DNA of 64,000 nucleotides from CAYNRE01 sp964399535 (GCA_964399535.1 CAYNRE010000070.1:62001-126000), one strand, 5' to 3'. Positions 10,130-19,090 are shown, numbered from the stretch's first letter. Made by a program: numbers and translations. Notes: generated from the sequence alone by a model not told the origin.

Positions 10130-11080
10130 TCAGGCCGCGCTGGCCGCGTCGAGCTGGGCCACCTCTTGGGGCGAGAGGCCGATTTCGACCGCTTGGACCA
10201 GTTCGGCAAGCTGGCCCACGCTGGTGGCGCTGGCAATGGGCGCGGTCACGCTCGGGCGCTGAATAAGCCAGGCCAGGGCAACCACGGCGGGTACCGTATG
10301 GTGGGCCGCGGCCACGGTGTCGAGCGCGCCGAGGATGCGCAGGCCGCGATCGTTCAGATAGCGTTTCACCACCATGGCCCCCCGGGCACTCTGCTTGGAA
10401 TCGGCCTCGGAGCGGTACTTGCCGCTGAGAAACCCGCTTGCCAGAGAATAGTAGCCGATGACACCAACGCCGTGCTCCAGGCAAAGCGGCTCGAGTTCCG
10501 CTTCGAACCCCTGCCGGTCGTAGAGGTTGTATTCCGGCTGCAGCGAGACGTATTCGGGCAGGTTCTTGGCTTGGCTCAGGTCCAAGGCTTCTCGCAGCCG
10601 GTCGGCCGAATAGTTCGAGGCGCCAATCGCGCGAACCTTGCCCTGGTCAATCAGCGTCTCGTAGGCGGCGAGTGTTTCCTCGAGCGGAGTTTCGGGGTCG
10701 TCGCGGTGCGACTGGTAAAGGTCGATCGCGTCGATACCCAAGCGGCGGAGCGAGTCTTCGGCACCGCGGACGATGTCGTCGCGCCGTAAGGCCTTCAGGT
10801 CGCCCAGGGTAATCCCCACCTTGGTGGCGATAACGACCCGGTCGCGCTTGCCGCTGGCTTTGAGCCAACGGCCGATGATGGCCTCGGATTCGCCTCCCTG
10901 ATTGCCAGGAGCCCACATCGAATACACGTTGGCCGTGTCGATCAGGTCGAAACCGAAATCGACAAAGGCGTCGAGCACCGCCAGCGAAGTTTTCTCGTCG
11001 ATGGTCCAGCCAAAGACATTCCCACCCAGGGCCAGGGGAGCGACCGAGATACCTGATTTGCCGAGCGGGCGCTTCTGCAT
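10130..11080 (-). CDS. Aldo/keto reductase
   Basis: A 316-residue NAD(P)H-dependent oxidoreductase with an (alpha/beta)8 barrel. The catalytic tetrad is intact: Asp48 and Tyr53 (DTANVY), Lys87 (IATKVG) and His125 (YQSHRDD). The C-terminal cofactor-binding part has PIASATSVGQLAEL. The start is the ATG before QKRPLGKSG, preceded by AGGAAGG; a 9-residue upstream extension is rejected. The physiological substrate cannot be told from sequence. An inverted repeat lies about 50 bases upstream. Confidence 0.92.
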   Translation of the reverse strand: MQKRPLGKSGISVAPLALGGNVFGWTIDEKTSLAVLDAFVDFGFDLIDTANVYSMWAPGNQGGESEAIIGRWLKASGKRDRVVIATKVGITLGDLKALRRDDIVRGAEDSLRRLGIDAIDLYQSHRDDPETPLEETLAAYETLIDQGKVRAIGASNYSADRLREALDLSQAKNLPEYVSLQPEYNLYDRQGFEAELEPLCLEHGVGVIGYYSLASGFLSGKYRSEADSKQSARGAMVVKRYLNDRGLRILGALDTVAAAHHTVPAVVALAWLIQRPSVTAPIASATSVGQLAELVQAVEIGLSPQEVAQLDAASAA

Positions 11081-11130
11081 GGAGGGGCCTTCCTGAACAA
11101 AACACAACCGGACGAAAGCACGCGCGGAAA

Positions 11131-11152
11131 CTTGGCGAGATAATTCGCCAAG
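11131..11152 (-). promoter_or_regulatory. Perfect inverted repeat upstream of aldo/keto reductase
   Basis: CTTGGCGA and TCGCCAAG arms, 8 bases each, flank a 6-base A/T-rich centre (GATAAT). It lies about 50 bases before the reductase start, a normal operator position. The binding protein is unknown. Confidence 0.35.
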
Positions 11153-11307
11153 CGGCTCGCGCGGCCGGCCATCGGCGAACCAACACTGAGATCGCTACCC
11201 AGGATAGCAGGGAGCCCGGGCACTCTTGAAGCAACTGGTTCGAAATGGCGGCGCCGTTGCGCGGGCTTCGGCCCAGCACCACCGCGTTCCCACGCGAGTC
11301 GAACCGG

Positions 11308-11979
11308 CTAGTCCGCCGGTTCCAGATCGTCTAGCTCGGCCTCGGCCTTGGGCTCGGCGGTGGCGGCGGGTTGGTCCTCGCCCTGCGCCAGCCCGCGCTG
11401 CAAGATTTCAACCGCCTGGCGAAGGTACTCTTTGTCGTCGATCTCGGAACCAAACCGATGGGCAAAGTGCTCGCGGTTGTCGAGCCAGAAAAAGACCAGC
11501 CCGATGAGCATGATCGTCAGGTACTGCGAATCCAAGTCGGTGCGAATCAGGTTACGGCGCTGAGAAACCTCGATTCGGCTGCGAATGGTTTCGAAAATAT
11601 CGGGCTCGCCGGGCCAAACCTGGCGGTCTCCTTCCAACCGGGTCCAGGCGCATAGGCGCAGCAGGAGCGGGTTCTCGCCGATGTAGGCCATCAGCCGGCG
11701 CAACTCGGCTCCGATCGAAAGCGGCCGATTGACCGCCTTGGCCGCCTCGGGAAAACGCTGGGCGTAGTTCTCCACCAGCCGGCGCTTCACCGCCTGGCAA
11801 AGGCCTTCCTTGCTGCCGAAATGATGGTGAATCAGCGGATGCGAAACGCCCGAGGCACAGGAGATGTCGCGGAGCGACGTTTTGGCAAACCCCTGCTCGG
11901 CGAACAACCGTTCGGCAGCGGCCAGCACTGCCTCGCGCGTGGCTTCGGGGTCGCGAACGCGTTGACCTTCACTGAGCAT
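11308..11979 (-). CDS. TetR-family regulator divergent from the RND pump
   Basis: A 223-residue TetR-type repressor. The HTH occupies about residues 14-62 (EAVLAAAERLFAEQGFAKTSLRDISCASGVSHPLIHHHFGSKEG in form). The start is the ATG of MLSEGQRVRD; a much longer frame running through the divergent promoter region is rejected because its extra residues are non-protein-like and overlap the pump operator. Position divergent from an RND adaptor and pump matches AcrR-type control, so it probably represses both genes through the palindrome in the intergenic space. Confidence 0.9.
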   Translation of the reverse strand: MLSEGQRVRDPEATREAVLAAAERLFAEQGFAKTSLRDISCASGVSHPLIHHHFGSKEGLCQAVKRRLVENYAQRFPEAAKAVNRPLSIGAELRRLMAYIGENPLLLRLCAWTRLEGDRQVWPGEPDIFETIRSRIEVSQRRNLIRTDLDSQYLTIMLIGLVFFWLDNREHFAHRFGSEIDDKEYLRQAVEILQRGLAQGEDQPAATAEPKAEAELDDLEPAD

Positions 11980-12068
11980 GGCCGCCTGCCTTTTGCTTAA
12001 CAAACGTTCAATGTAATTGTATCCATTTATGGCCCCCGGTCGAGGGGATGGCAATAATCGCCAATAAT

Positions 12069-12081
12069 CCAGCATTGCTGG
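12069..12081. promoter_or_regulatory. Palindrome in divergent TetR/RND promoter
   Basis: CCAGCATTGCTGG is a perfect 13-base palindrome with a central T. It overlaps the candidate -35 of the RND operon and may be a second operator. Confidence 0.3.
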
Positions 12082-12102
12082 AATCGGCGACCCCAGTAAA
12101 AT
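12075..12102 (+). promoter_or_regulatory. Candidate sigma-70 promoter of the RND operon
   Basis: TTGCTG and TAAAAT are separated by 16 bases. The predicted start site falls at about 12109, inside the TTACCA inverted repeat, a typical repressor layout. Confidence 0.45.
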
Positions 12103-12104
12103 AC

Positions 12105-12118
12105 TTACCAGTTGGTAA
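12105..12118. promoter_or_regulatory. Candidate TetR operator
   Basis: TTACCAGTTGGTAA has perfect 6-base arms around GT. It covers the predicted transcription start of the RND genes and lies between the two divergent genes. Arms of this kind are common for TetR-family operators. Confidence 0.5.
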
Positions 12119-12144
12119 ACAACAGACCCCCCGGTAGAATCCGC

Positions 12145-13485
12145 ATGCTCGCCCGGCATTTCCCAACGATCCAGGGGCTGCTGGCCCTGGCCGCCAGCTT
12201 CGGCCTGGCCGGCTGTGGTCAGAAGAACCAATACGTCGAGCCGCCGCCGCCCGAGGTAACGGTCGTCGAGCCGCGCCAGCAAAACGTGGCCCGGTACCTG
12301 GGGGCCACCGGCACCGTTCAGCCAATCGTGACCGTCGAGATTCGGGCCCGGGTCCGCGGTTTTCTCAAAGAGCGGCACTTCGAAGAAGGTTCACTGGTCG
12401 AAAAGGGGCAACTGCTGCTGGTGATCGACGAGGAGCCTTTTCAGGTCAAGCTCGACCAGGCCAAGGCCATGCGAGACGAGGCGCGGGCCGCGCTGCACAA
12501 GGCCGAGCGATCGCGCGCGGGTGAACTGGCCCAAGCCAAGCTCGCGCTCGACGAGGCCGCGCTCGAGCACGCCCTGAGCAACGAGGCCCGGCTGCGCAAG
12601 CTGATCGACGGCAACGTGGTCACCGAAGACGAGTTCGAGCGCGCCGAGTCGCTGCGCAAACAGGCCGAGGCCCAGGTCGAATCGTCGCGCGTGGCGCTTG
12701 GCCAGTCGCGATCGGATGTCGAGACGAATATCCTGGCGGCGCGGGCCTCGCTGGCCGCGGCTGAAACGGCGGTCCGCAACGCTGAAATCGAGCTCGAATA
12801 TTGCCGGATGACCGCGCCGATCAGCGGCCGGATCAGCGAGGTGAATCACGACCTGGGCAACCTGGTGGGCGATGGCCAGGCTTCGCTCCTGGCCACGATC
12901 GTACAGCTCGACCCGGTGCATGTGTATCTCACCCTGAGCGAGAGCGACCTGCTCCAGTTCGAGGCCCGGCCCGGTGCCGCATCGGGCGCGGCGGCCCCGG
13001 TCGAGATGGGTCTCGCCGGCGAGGAGGGCTTCCCCCACCAGGGTACGATCGACTATCGCGACCCGGCCATCGACCCGGGCACCGGCACCATCCGCTTGCG
13101 GGGGCGGTTCGAAAACCCGCGGGGAACGATCATACCCGGCACCTTTGTCCGGCTCCGGCTGGCCATCGACGAGCAACTTGGCGCGCTGCTGGTGCCCGAG
13201 CGGGCGCTGGGAACCGACCAGTCGGGGCAATTCGTGTTGGTTGTGGGCGAGGGAGACGTGGTCGAGTACCGCAACGTCGAGGCCGGCTCAAGGCTGGGCG
13301 ACCTGCGCGTGGTCGAAGGGGCGATTCATCCAGGCGACCGGGTGGTGGTCGAGGGGCTGCTCCGAGCCCGCCCCGGGTTGAAGGTGACGCCTCGCCTGGC
13401 GGTCGAGGGGACGGCGGCGGCCGGGCTGGGCGAACCGGCCCAAGTGCGCAGCGCCGAGCGAACTTCGACTGGAGCCGCTCGCTAG
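12145..13485 (+). CDS. RND efflux periplasmic adaptor (AcrA/MexA family)
   Basis: A 446-residue membrane-fusion lipoprotein with lipobox LAGC (Cys at about 24). A lipoyl half-motif (VEIRARVRGFLKERHFEEGSLV), a long alpha-hairpin rich in Ala/Glu (about 90-190), the second lipoyl half (EYCRMTAPISGRISE) and a beta-barrel/MP domain with DPGTGTIRLRGRF and LVPERALG follow. The ATG was chosen because it starts the lipoprotein signal; an upstream TTG lies inside the operator. It precedes the pump by 21 bases and should link it to an outer-membrane channel, which is not encoded nearby. Confidence 0.93.
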   Translation: MLARHFPTIQGLLALAASFGLAGCGQKNQYVEPPPPEVTVVEPRQQNVARYLGATGTVQPIVTVEIRARVRGFLKERHFEEGSLVEKGQLLLVIDEEPFQVKLDQAKAMRDEARAALHKAERSRAGELAQAKLALDEAALEHALSNEARLRKLIDGNVVTEDEFERAESLRKQAEAQVESSRVALGQSRSDVETNILAARASLAAAETAVRNAEIELEYCRMTAPISGRISEVNHDLGNLVGDGQASLLATIVQLDPVHVYLTLSESDLLQFEARPGAASGAAAPVEMGLAGEEGFPHQGTIDYRDPAIDPGTGTIRLRGRFENPRGTIIPGTFVRLRLAIDEQLGALLVPERALGTDQSGQFVLVVGEGDVVEYRNVEAGSRLGDLRVVEGAIHPGDRVVVEGLLRARPGLKVTPRLAVEGTAAAGLGEPAQVRSAERTSTGAAR

Positions 13486-13506
13486 CCCGGGCAATCTCAG
13501 GGTCTT

Positions 13507-16500
13507 ATGTTTTCCCGATTCTTCATCGAGCGGCCGATCTTCGCCAACGTCATCGCCATCGTGACGATGTTAGTGGGCATTGTTGCGCTGGTCGTGCTGC
13601 CGATCGAGCGCTATCCCCAGATCACCCCGCCCACGGTGATGGTGATGGCCTTCTACCCCGGGGCCGAGGCACAGACCCTGGCCGACACGGTCGCCGCGCC
13701 GATTGAGCAGGAGGTGAACGGGGTCGAAAACATGCTGTATATGTCGTCGACCTGTTCGAGCGACGGCACCTATAAGCTGACGGTCACCTTCGAGGTGGGC
13801 ACCGACCTGGACGAGGCCCAGGTGCTGGTGCAAAACCGCCTGGCCGTGGCCATGCCCCGCTTGCCCGAAGAAGTGCAGCGCCAGGGCGTAACGGCCAAGA
13901 AACAATCGACCAACATCGTGCTGGCGGTGTCGCTATTCTCCGACGACAACCGCTACAGCGACTTGTACCTGGCCAACTACGCCACGCTGGCCATTAAGGA
14001 CAAGCTGAGCCGGGTCGACGGCGTGGGCGACGTGAATGTGATCGGCACCGGCAACTACGGAATGCGGATCTGGCTCGATCCCGACAAGCTCAAGGCACGG
14101 AATCTGACCACCCAAGAGGTGTTGCTGGCCATTCGCGAGCAGAACACCCAGGTGGCCGCCGGCCAGGTCGGGTCGTACCCTGCACCGACCTCGCACGCGT
14201 TTCAGTTCAATGTGACCACGCGCGGACGGTTGGCCGACCCCGAACAGTTCGCCAACATCATTATCAAATCCGACGATAGCGGGATGCAGCCCCCCGCCGC
14301 GCCCAGCGGGGGCCGGCCCCGCGGGGGCGCCGCCCGTTTAACTCGGCTGAAAGACGTGGCCCGCGTTGAGCTGGGCTCGCAGGTTTACGACCAATGGTGC
14401 GAAATCAACGGCCGCCCCGCCGCCACGCTGGGGGTGTTTCAGTTGCCGGGGGCCAACGCCCTGCGGGTTTCCGAGGCGGTGCGCCAGGCGATGGACGAAA
14501 TCGCCCCCACGCTGCCCGAGGGTATGAAGTACATCGTGCCCTTCGACACCACGATCTTCGTCAACGAGTCGATCTCCGAGGTCTACAAGACCCTGTTCGA
14601 AGCCGGCGTGCTGGTCTTGATCGTGATCGTGGTTTTTCTGCAAGACTGGCGGGCCGTGTTGATTCCGGCCACCACGGTGCCCGTAACCATCGTGGGGGCG
14701 TTTGCCGCGATGGCGGCGCTGGGGTTTTCGGTGAACATGCTCACGCTGTTTGGCCTGGTGCTGGCGATCGGCATCGTGGTCGACGACGCGATCGTGATCG
14801 TGGAAAACGCCGTGCACCACATCGATCGCGGCAAGCTGCCGCCGAAGCAAGCCACGATTCGGGCCATGTCGGAAGTGCTGGGGCCCATCATCGGCATTAC
14901 GTTGGTGTTGTTGGCCGTGTTTCTGCCCACGGCGTTTCTGGGGGGCATTACCGGCCAGCTTTATCGGCAGTTTGCCCTGACCATCGCCGCCACGGCCCTG
15001 ATCAGCGCCATCAACGCGGTAACCCTCAAACCGGCGCAGTGCGCCGTGTACCTGCGGCCAATGTCGGAAAAGAAGAACTTCTTCTACCGCGGGTTCAACC
15101 GGGCCTACGGCGCCTGCGAACGGGTTTATACTTCGCTGGTGCGGCGGCTCGTGCGCCGCACGGCCCCCATGATGCTGGTATTCGCCGCCCTGTGCGCGCT
15201 GGCCGGCTGGTGGTTTCTGAAGATTCCCACCGGCTTTCTGCCAACCGAGGACCAGGGCTTCTGCATCGTGGCCATGCAATTGCCCGATGCGGCTTCCCAG
15301 ACGCGAACCCGGGCCGTGGTGGCTCAGGTTAACGAAATCCTCGACAAAACCCCGGGGGTGCGGGGCTGGTTCCTCTTAGGCGGCCAGTCGATCCTGGATC
15401 AGGCCATCGCCTCGAACGCGGCCGCCATGTACGTAACGTTCGACCATTGGGACCAACGCGTCGGCAACCCCGCCCTGACGCAGGAAGCGATTATTGGCTC
15501 CCTGCTCCAGCAGTTTCAGGGCGTTCGCGAGGCGATGATCTTCGCCTTTCCTCCGCCGGCCATTATGGGCCTGGGGGTGGCCGGTGGTTTCGAAATGCAA
15601 TTGCAAGACCGCGGTGGCGCCGGCTTGGTCGAGCTGGAGCAAATGGTTCACGAAATGGTCGCCGCCGGCAACTCGCAGAGCGGCCTCCTGGGGCTGCGCA
15701 GCACCTTCCGCAGCGGCGTGCCGAGCGTTTACGCCGATGTCGATCGCGAGAAAGCCAAGAGCCTGGGCGTATCGCTCGATACGATCTTTTCCACCCTGCA
15801 AACCGCCCTGGGTTCCGCCTATGTCAACGATTTCAACAAGTTCGGCCGCACCTACCAGGTGCGCGTTCAGGCCGACCAGGCGTTTCGCATGGACCCGGAA
15901 GATATCGGCCGGCTCGAGGTGCGCGATCGACAGGGAAACATGATTCCCCTCAGCACGGTTTGCCAAATCGAACGCCGGCTGGGGCCGCAGGTCATTCCCA
16001 GGTTCAACCTGTACCCCTCCGCGTCGATCAGCGGCAGCGCCGCCCCCGGCTACAGCTCGGGCCAGGCCCTTCAGTTGCTTGAGCAAATGGCCGCCGCGAA
16101 GCTGCCGAAAACGATGGGCTTTGAGTGGAGCGGTATGTCGTTTCAAGAGAAGCGGGTGGGCAGCCAGGCGCTGGTGGTGTTTGCCTTGGCGGTGATGATG
16201 GTGTACCTGGTGCTGGCCGCCCAGTACGAAAGTTGGACCCTGCCCGCGGCGGTGATTCTGGTGGTGCCGCTGGCCCTGTTGGGAACCGTGGCGGCAGTGT
16301 CCGCGCGGGGCATGGACAACAACATCTACACCCAGGTGGGCATCGTGCTGATCATCGCCTTGGCCAGCAAGAACGCGATCTTGATCGTGGAGTTTGCCCG
16401 CGAGCTGCGACAGCAAGGCCTGGAGGTGCTCGAGGCCGCGGTCGAGGCTTCGCGCTTGCGGTTCCGGCCGATCCTAATGACCTCGTTCGCGTTTATCTTT

Positions 16501-16752
16501 GGCATCCTGCCGCTGGTCGGGGCCACGGGGGCGGGGGCCGCCGCCCGCCGCTCGCTGGGTACCGCCGTGTTTGGCGGCATGATCGCGGCCACGCTCTTGG
16601 CGGTCTTCTTTGTGCCCGTGTTTTACGTGGTGATGCAGCGGGCCAGCGACTGGTGGGCCCGGCCGAAGTTCCGCCGAAGGGATGCAATCGAGCCCGCCCG
16701 ATCGGCAATGGCCGCTGACTCGGTCGAGGCCGAAGTCGCCGTTTCGCACTAG
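13507..16752 (+). CDS. RND efflux pump, HAE1/AcrB family
   Basis: A 1081-residue inner-membrane drug/proton antiporter subunit. It starts with the conserved MFSRFFIERPIFA cytoplasmic motif, followed by the first helix. Twelve membrane segments fall in two halves, and the proton-relay Asp pair is present in LVLAIGIVVDDAIVIVEN. Length is slightly above AcrB (1049). Part of the difference is a Pro/Gly/Arg-rich insert near residues 258-276, just before RLKDVARVELG. Substrate range cannot be predicted. It is co-transcribed with the adaptor and probably controlled by the divergent TetR regulator. Confidence 0.95.
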   Translation: MFSRFFIERPIFANVIAIVTMLVGIVALVVLPIERYPQITPPTVMVMAFYPGAEAQTLADTVAAPIEQEVNGVENMLYMSSTCSSDGTYKLTVTFEVGTDLDEAQVLVQNRLAVAMPRLPEEVQRQGVTAKKQSTNIVLAVSLFSDDNRYSDLYLANYATLAIKDKLSRVDGVGDVNVIGTGNYGMRIWLDPDKLKARNLTTQEVLLAIREQNTQVAAGQVGSYPAPTSHAFQFNVTTRGRLADPEQFANIIIKSDDSGMQPPAAPSGGRPRGGAARLTRLKDVARVELGSQVYDQWCEINGRPAATLGVFQLPGANALRVSEAVRQAMDEIAPTLPEGMKYIVPFDTTIFVNESISEVYKTLFEAGVLVLIVIVVFLQDWRAVLIPATTVPVTIVGAFAAMAALGFSVNMLTLFGLVLAIGIVVDDAIVIVENAVHHIDRGKLPPKQATIRAMSEVLGPIIGITLVLLAVFLPTAFLGGITGQLYRQFALTIAATALISAINAVTLKPAQCAVYLRPMSEKKNFFYRGFNRAYGACERVYTSLVRRLVRRTAPMMLVFAALCALAGWWFLKIPTGFLPTEDQGFCIVAMQLPDAASQTRTRAVVAQVNEILDKTPGVRGWFLLGGQSILDQAIASNAAAMYVTFDHWDQRVGNPALTQEAIIGSLLQQFQGVREAMIFAFPPPAIMGLGVAGGFEMQLQDRGGAGLVELEQMVHEMVAAGNSQSGLLGLRSTFRSGVPSVYADVDREKAKSLGVSLDTIFSTLQTALGSAYVNDFNKFGRTYQVRVQADQAFRMDPEDIGRLEVRDRQGNMIPLSTVCQIERRLGPQVIPRFNLYPSASISGSAAPGYSSGQALQLLEQMAAAKLPKTMGFEWSGMSFQEKRVGSQALVVFALAVMMVYLVLAAQYESWTLPAAVILVVPLALLGTVAAVSARGMDNNIYTQVGIVLIIALASKNAILIVEFARELRQQGLEVLEAAVEASRLRFRPILMTSFAFIFGILPLVGATGAGAAARRSLGTAVFGGMIAATLLAVFFVPVFYVVMQRASDWWARPKFRRRDAIEPARSAMAADSVEAEVAVSH

Positions 16753-16846
16753 AAAGTCGGTCGCGCGCGCTGCCGCCGGCCAGCACCGCGCGAAGGCCGA
16801 CACCAGCAACCGCTAAAGTCGACCTAACCCCTTACGCGGTAAGCAA

Positions 16847-16929
16847 TGCCGGAGGTGGGACTTGAACCCACACGTTCTTGCGAACACTGGATTTTGAATC
16901 CAGCGCGTCTGCCATTCCGCCACTCCGGC
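16847..16929 (-). tRNA. tRNA-Leu (anticodon CAA)
   Basis: The minus strand folds as a class II tRNA. The acceptor stem is GCCGGAG/CTCCGGC, the anticodon stem-loop is CTGGA-TTCAAAA-TCCAG giving anticodon CAA, the long variable arm has stem GTTC-GCAA-GAAC, and the T-loop contains GTTCAAGTC. The discriminator base is A and CCA is not encoded. It should read UUG codons. Confidence 0.97.
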
Positions 16930-17238
16930 GCGCGAGGTAAACCGCACAGCTCCCCAGCATGGCACTACTGGTGGCGGAGCATTTTACCGGCGACCCCCGG
17001 CTACTCCAAGCCCCGGCTACTCCAAGCCGGCGGTACGCCACCAGCTTCGCCAGTACGCCTGTCGATTCGGTTTTGGTACCATCGCCAGCCGAGGGCCGAG
17101 TACCGCCTGGGACCTGCTCGAAGTACATTGAGGCCCGCCGATTGCCCTTGGCCCAAGCTGGCCGTTTTGGGCGGCCGGCTCCCCGGCCTCGAGGCCCGGC
17201 GAACCAGGGGGTCGAGCGTCGCGCAGTTGGTAAACTCC
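16930..17238. other. Intergenic region between tRNA-Leu and mch
   Basis: Should carry the tRNA promoter on the minus strand and the mch promoter on the plus strand. A 16-base tandem duplication is listed separately. No gene recognised. Confidence 0.5.
16995..17026. repeat. 16-base perfect tandem duplication
   Basis: CCCCGGCTACTCCAAG occurs twice head-to-tail beside the tRNA gene. No integrase or further copies are visible, so it looks like replication slippage rather than an attachment site. Confidence 0.6.
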
Positions 17239-18183
17239 ATGAATCTCAACAACCTGGCCTGGCACCTGGCCGACCAGCTCGAAACCGAAGCCGCGTCGCT
17301 CCGGCTGGCCATCGAACGGAGCCCTTCGGGCACCCGGCTCATCGATTTTGGCATTCGCGCGCAGGGGGGCTTAGAGGCCGGCAAACGGCTGGCCGAGTTG
17401 ACTCTTTCAGGCTTGGGCCGGGTAGACCTGGTTCCTGCCTCGATCGATCTTTGGCGCGGCCCCGCCGTGCAAGTGGCTACCGACTGGCCGCTGGCAGCCT
17501 GCATGGCCTCGCAGTATGCCGGTTGGCAAATTCAAAGCGGCAAGTTCTTTGCCATGGGTTCGGGCCCCATGCGGGCCGCGGCCGCAAAGGAGCCGTTGTT
17601 CGCCCGGATCGGCCATACAGAATCGGCCGAGGTGGCGGTCGGGGTGTTGGAGTCTCGCCGAACGCCCCCCGACGAAGTTTGTCAGCAGATCGCCCAGGAC
17701 GCGGGTGTGGCGCCCGAACGGCTGACCTTGGCCCTGGCCCCGACGGCTAGCCAGGCAGGGGGCGTTCAGGTCGTGGCCCGGAGCGTCGAAACCGCCATGC
17801 ACAAGCTGGACGAGTTGGGCTTCGACGTCGGCAGGGTCGTGTCGGGCTATGGCTTGGCGCCGCTTCCACCGGTAGCCGGCGACGACCTAACGGCGATCGG
17901 CCGCACGAACGACGCCATTCTCTACGGCGGCGAGGTGACGCTCTGGGTACAGGCCAGCAGCGCCGAGCTGGAAGCGGTGGGGCCGAGCGTACCCAGTTCC
18001 AGCTCGGACGATTTCGGGGCCCCTTTTGCCGAAATCTTTGCCCGCTACGACCACGACTTCTACCGGATCGATCCGCGGCTGTTCAGCCCGGCGGTCATTC
18101 ACCTGGTGAGCCTGGTCGATGGGCGGAGGCAGTCGTTCGGCTTGTTGGCGCCCGAGGTAATTCAGCGCAGTTTTGTGAATTAG
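17239..18183 (+). CDS. mch: Methenyltetrahydromethanopterin cyclohydrolase
   Basis: A 314-residue protein matching Mch along its whole length. It hydrolyses methenyl-H4MPT to formyl-H4MPT in tetrahydromethanopterin-linked formaldehyde oxidation. Recognisable family segments include GGLEAGKRLAELTLSGLG, GPAVQVATDWPLAACMASQYAGW, FFAMGSGPMRA and TNDAILYGGEVTLWV. The ATG of MNLNNLAW begins the conserved N-terminus; the frame continues upstream but through tRNA-side sequence. The ATP-grasp ligase follows after 19 bases, an association known from bacterial C1 gene clusters. No other H4MPT genes are in the window. Confidence 0.92.
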   Translation: MNLNNLAWHLADQLETEAASLRLAIERSPSGTRLIDFGIRAQGGLEAGKRLAELTLSGLGRVDLVPASIDLWRGPAVQVATDWPLAACMASQYAGWQIQSGKFFAMGSGPMRAAAAKEPLFARIGHTESAEVAVGVLESRRTPPDEVCQQIAQDAGVAPERLTLALAPTASQAGGVQVVARSVETAMHKLDELGFDVGRVVSGYGLAPLPPVAGDDLTAIGRTNDAILYGGEVTLWVQASSAELEAVGPSVPSSSSDDFGAPFAEIFARYDHDFYRIDPRLFSPAVIHLVSLVDGRRQSFGLLAPEVIQRSFVN

Positions 18184-18202
18184 CCCGGGAGCGCGATTCC
18201 TT

Positions 18203-19090
18203 ATGCGGATGGGCGTTCTTGGTCCCACATCGAGTTGGTACCTGGCCGATCTGCGACGGGCCGCGGCTGGCGAGCACGAAATTGTAGCGATTGACTACTT
18301 TGCGCTCGAGTCGCTGGTCGATGGCCCACCGGGCACCCGCCGCGCCGGCCAGACGAGGCTGGAAGACTGCGACGCCTTGTTGGTGCGGAGCATGCCGCCG
18401 GGCAGCCTGGAGCAAGTCGTGCTGCGCATGGACCTGCTGGCGCTGGCCGAATCGGCGGGAACCGTGGTGCTCAATCCGCCCCGGGCTGTCGAAACGGCGG
18501 TCGACAAGTTTCTGACGACCGGCCGTTTGGCCCAAGCGGGTCTGCCCGTACCCGCCACCTGGGTCGGCCAAACCCCCGAGGGGGCCATGGCCGCGTTCGA
18601 GCATCTGGGGGGCGACGTGGTCGTTAAACCGCTGTTCGGTTCCGAGGGCCGTGGCCTGGTGCGCGTCAGCGACGAGGACCTGGCCTGGCGCGCTTTTCAC
18701 CTTTTGGCTCGCCAACAGGCCGTGATTTACCTGCAACAGTTCATTCCTCATGAAGGCTGGGATCTGCGCGTGCTCCTGATCGGCGCGAAAGCGTGGTCGA
18801 TTCGCCGCGAAGCAAAGGGCGACTGGCGAACCAATCTGAGCCGGGGGGCCAGGGCCGTGGCCTGCGAAATCGAAGGCGAACCCCTCGAACTGGCCCGGCG
18901 GGCCGCGCAGCTCACGGAGGCGCCGCTCGCCGGAGTTGATTTGCTCCTCGACCGGGCGGGGAGATGGCTGGTGCTGGAAGTAAATGCCGTGCCCGGCTGG
19001 AAAGGGCTGGCAAAGGCCACGGGCACCGATATCGCCGCGGAAGTGTTGGATTTCGTTGCCCGACGAACCGCCGAGCCAAGCGGCCGTTAA
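18203..19090 (+). CDS. RimK-like ATP-grasp ligase
   Basis: A 295-residue ATP-grasp protein. An N-terminal preATP-grasp domain (about 1-100) leads into the ATP-binding domain with GDVVVKPLFGSEGRG (lysine and glycine-rich loop), the DLRVLLIG strand, NLSRGA and metal-binding LEVNAVPGWKGL. RimK-like enzymes join glutamate or another amino acid to a carboxylate. Next to mch the likely role is adding glutamate to tetrahydromethanopterin, as proposed for MptN-type ligases; this is inferred from context. It is in operon with mch. Confidence 0.85.
   Translation: MRMGVLGPTSSWYLADLRRAAAGEHEIVAIDYFALESLVDGPPGTRRAGQTRLEDCDALLVRSMPPGSLEQVVLRMDLLALAESAGTVVLNPPRAVETAVDKFLTTGRLAQAGLPVPATWVGQTPEGAMAAFEHLGGDVVVKPLFGSEGRGLVRVSDEDLAWRAFHLLARQQAVIYLQQFIPHEGWDLRVLLIGAKAWSIRREAKGDWRTNLSRGARAVACEIEGEPLELARRAAQLTEAPLAGVDLLLDRAGRWLVLEVNAVPGWKGLAKATGTDIAAEVLDFVARRTAEPSGR

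Noticed and set aside
9774..10484. 236-codon minus-strand ORF over the end of the aldo/keto reductase
   Set aside because: Overlaps a conserved gene in another frame and has shadow composition.
11980..12378. N-terminal extension of the TetR regulator
   Set aside because: It would run through the operator and the divergent promoter, and the extra 133 residues are not protein-like; the HTH begins soon after the downstream ATG.
14338..16416. Minus-strand ORFs of 313 and 346 codons opposite the RND pump
   Set aside because: His/Gln/Arg-rich shadows of a clearly conserved pump gene.
16847..17026. Possible tRNA-associated integration site
   Set aside because: The tandem 16-mer does not match the tRNA 3' end, and no integrase or mobile gene is present.
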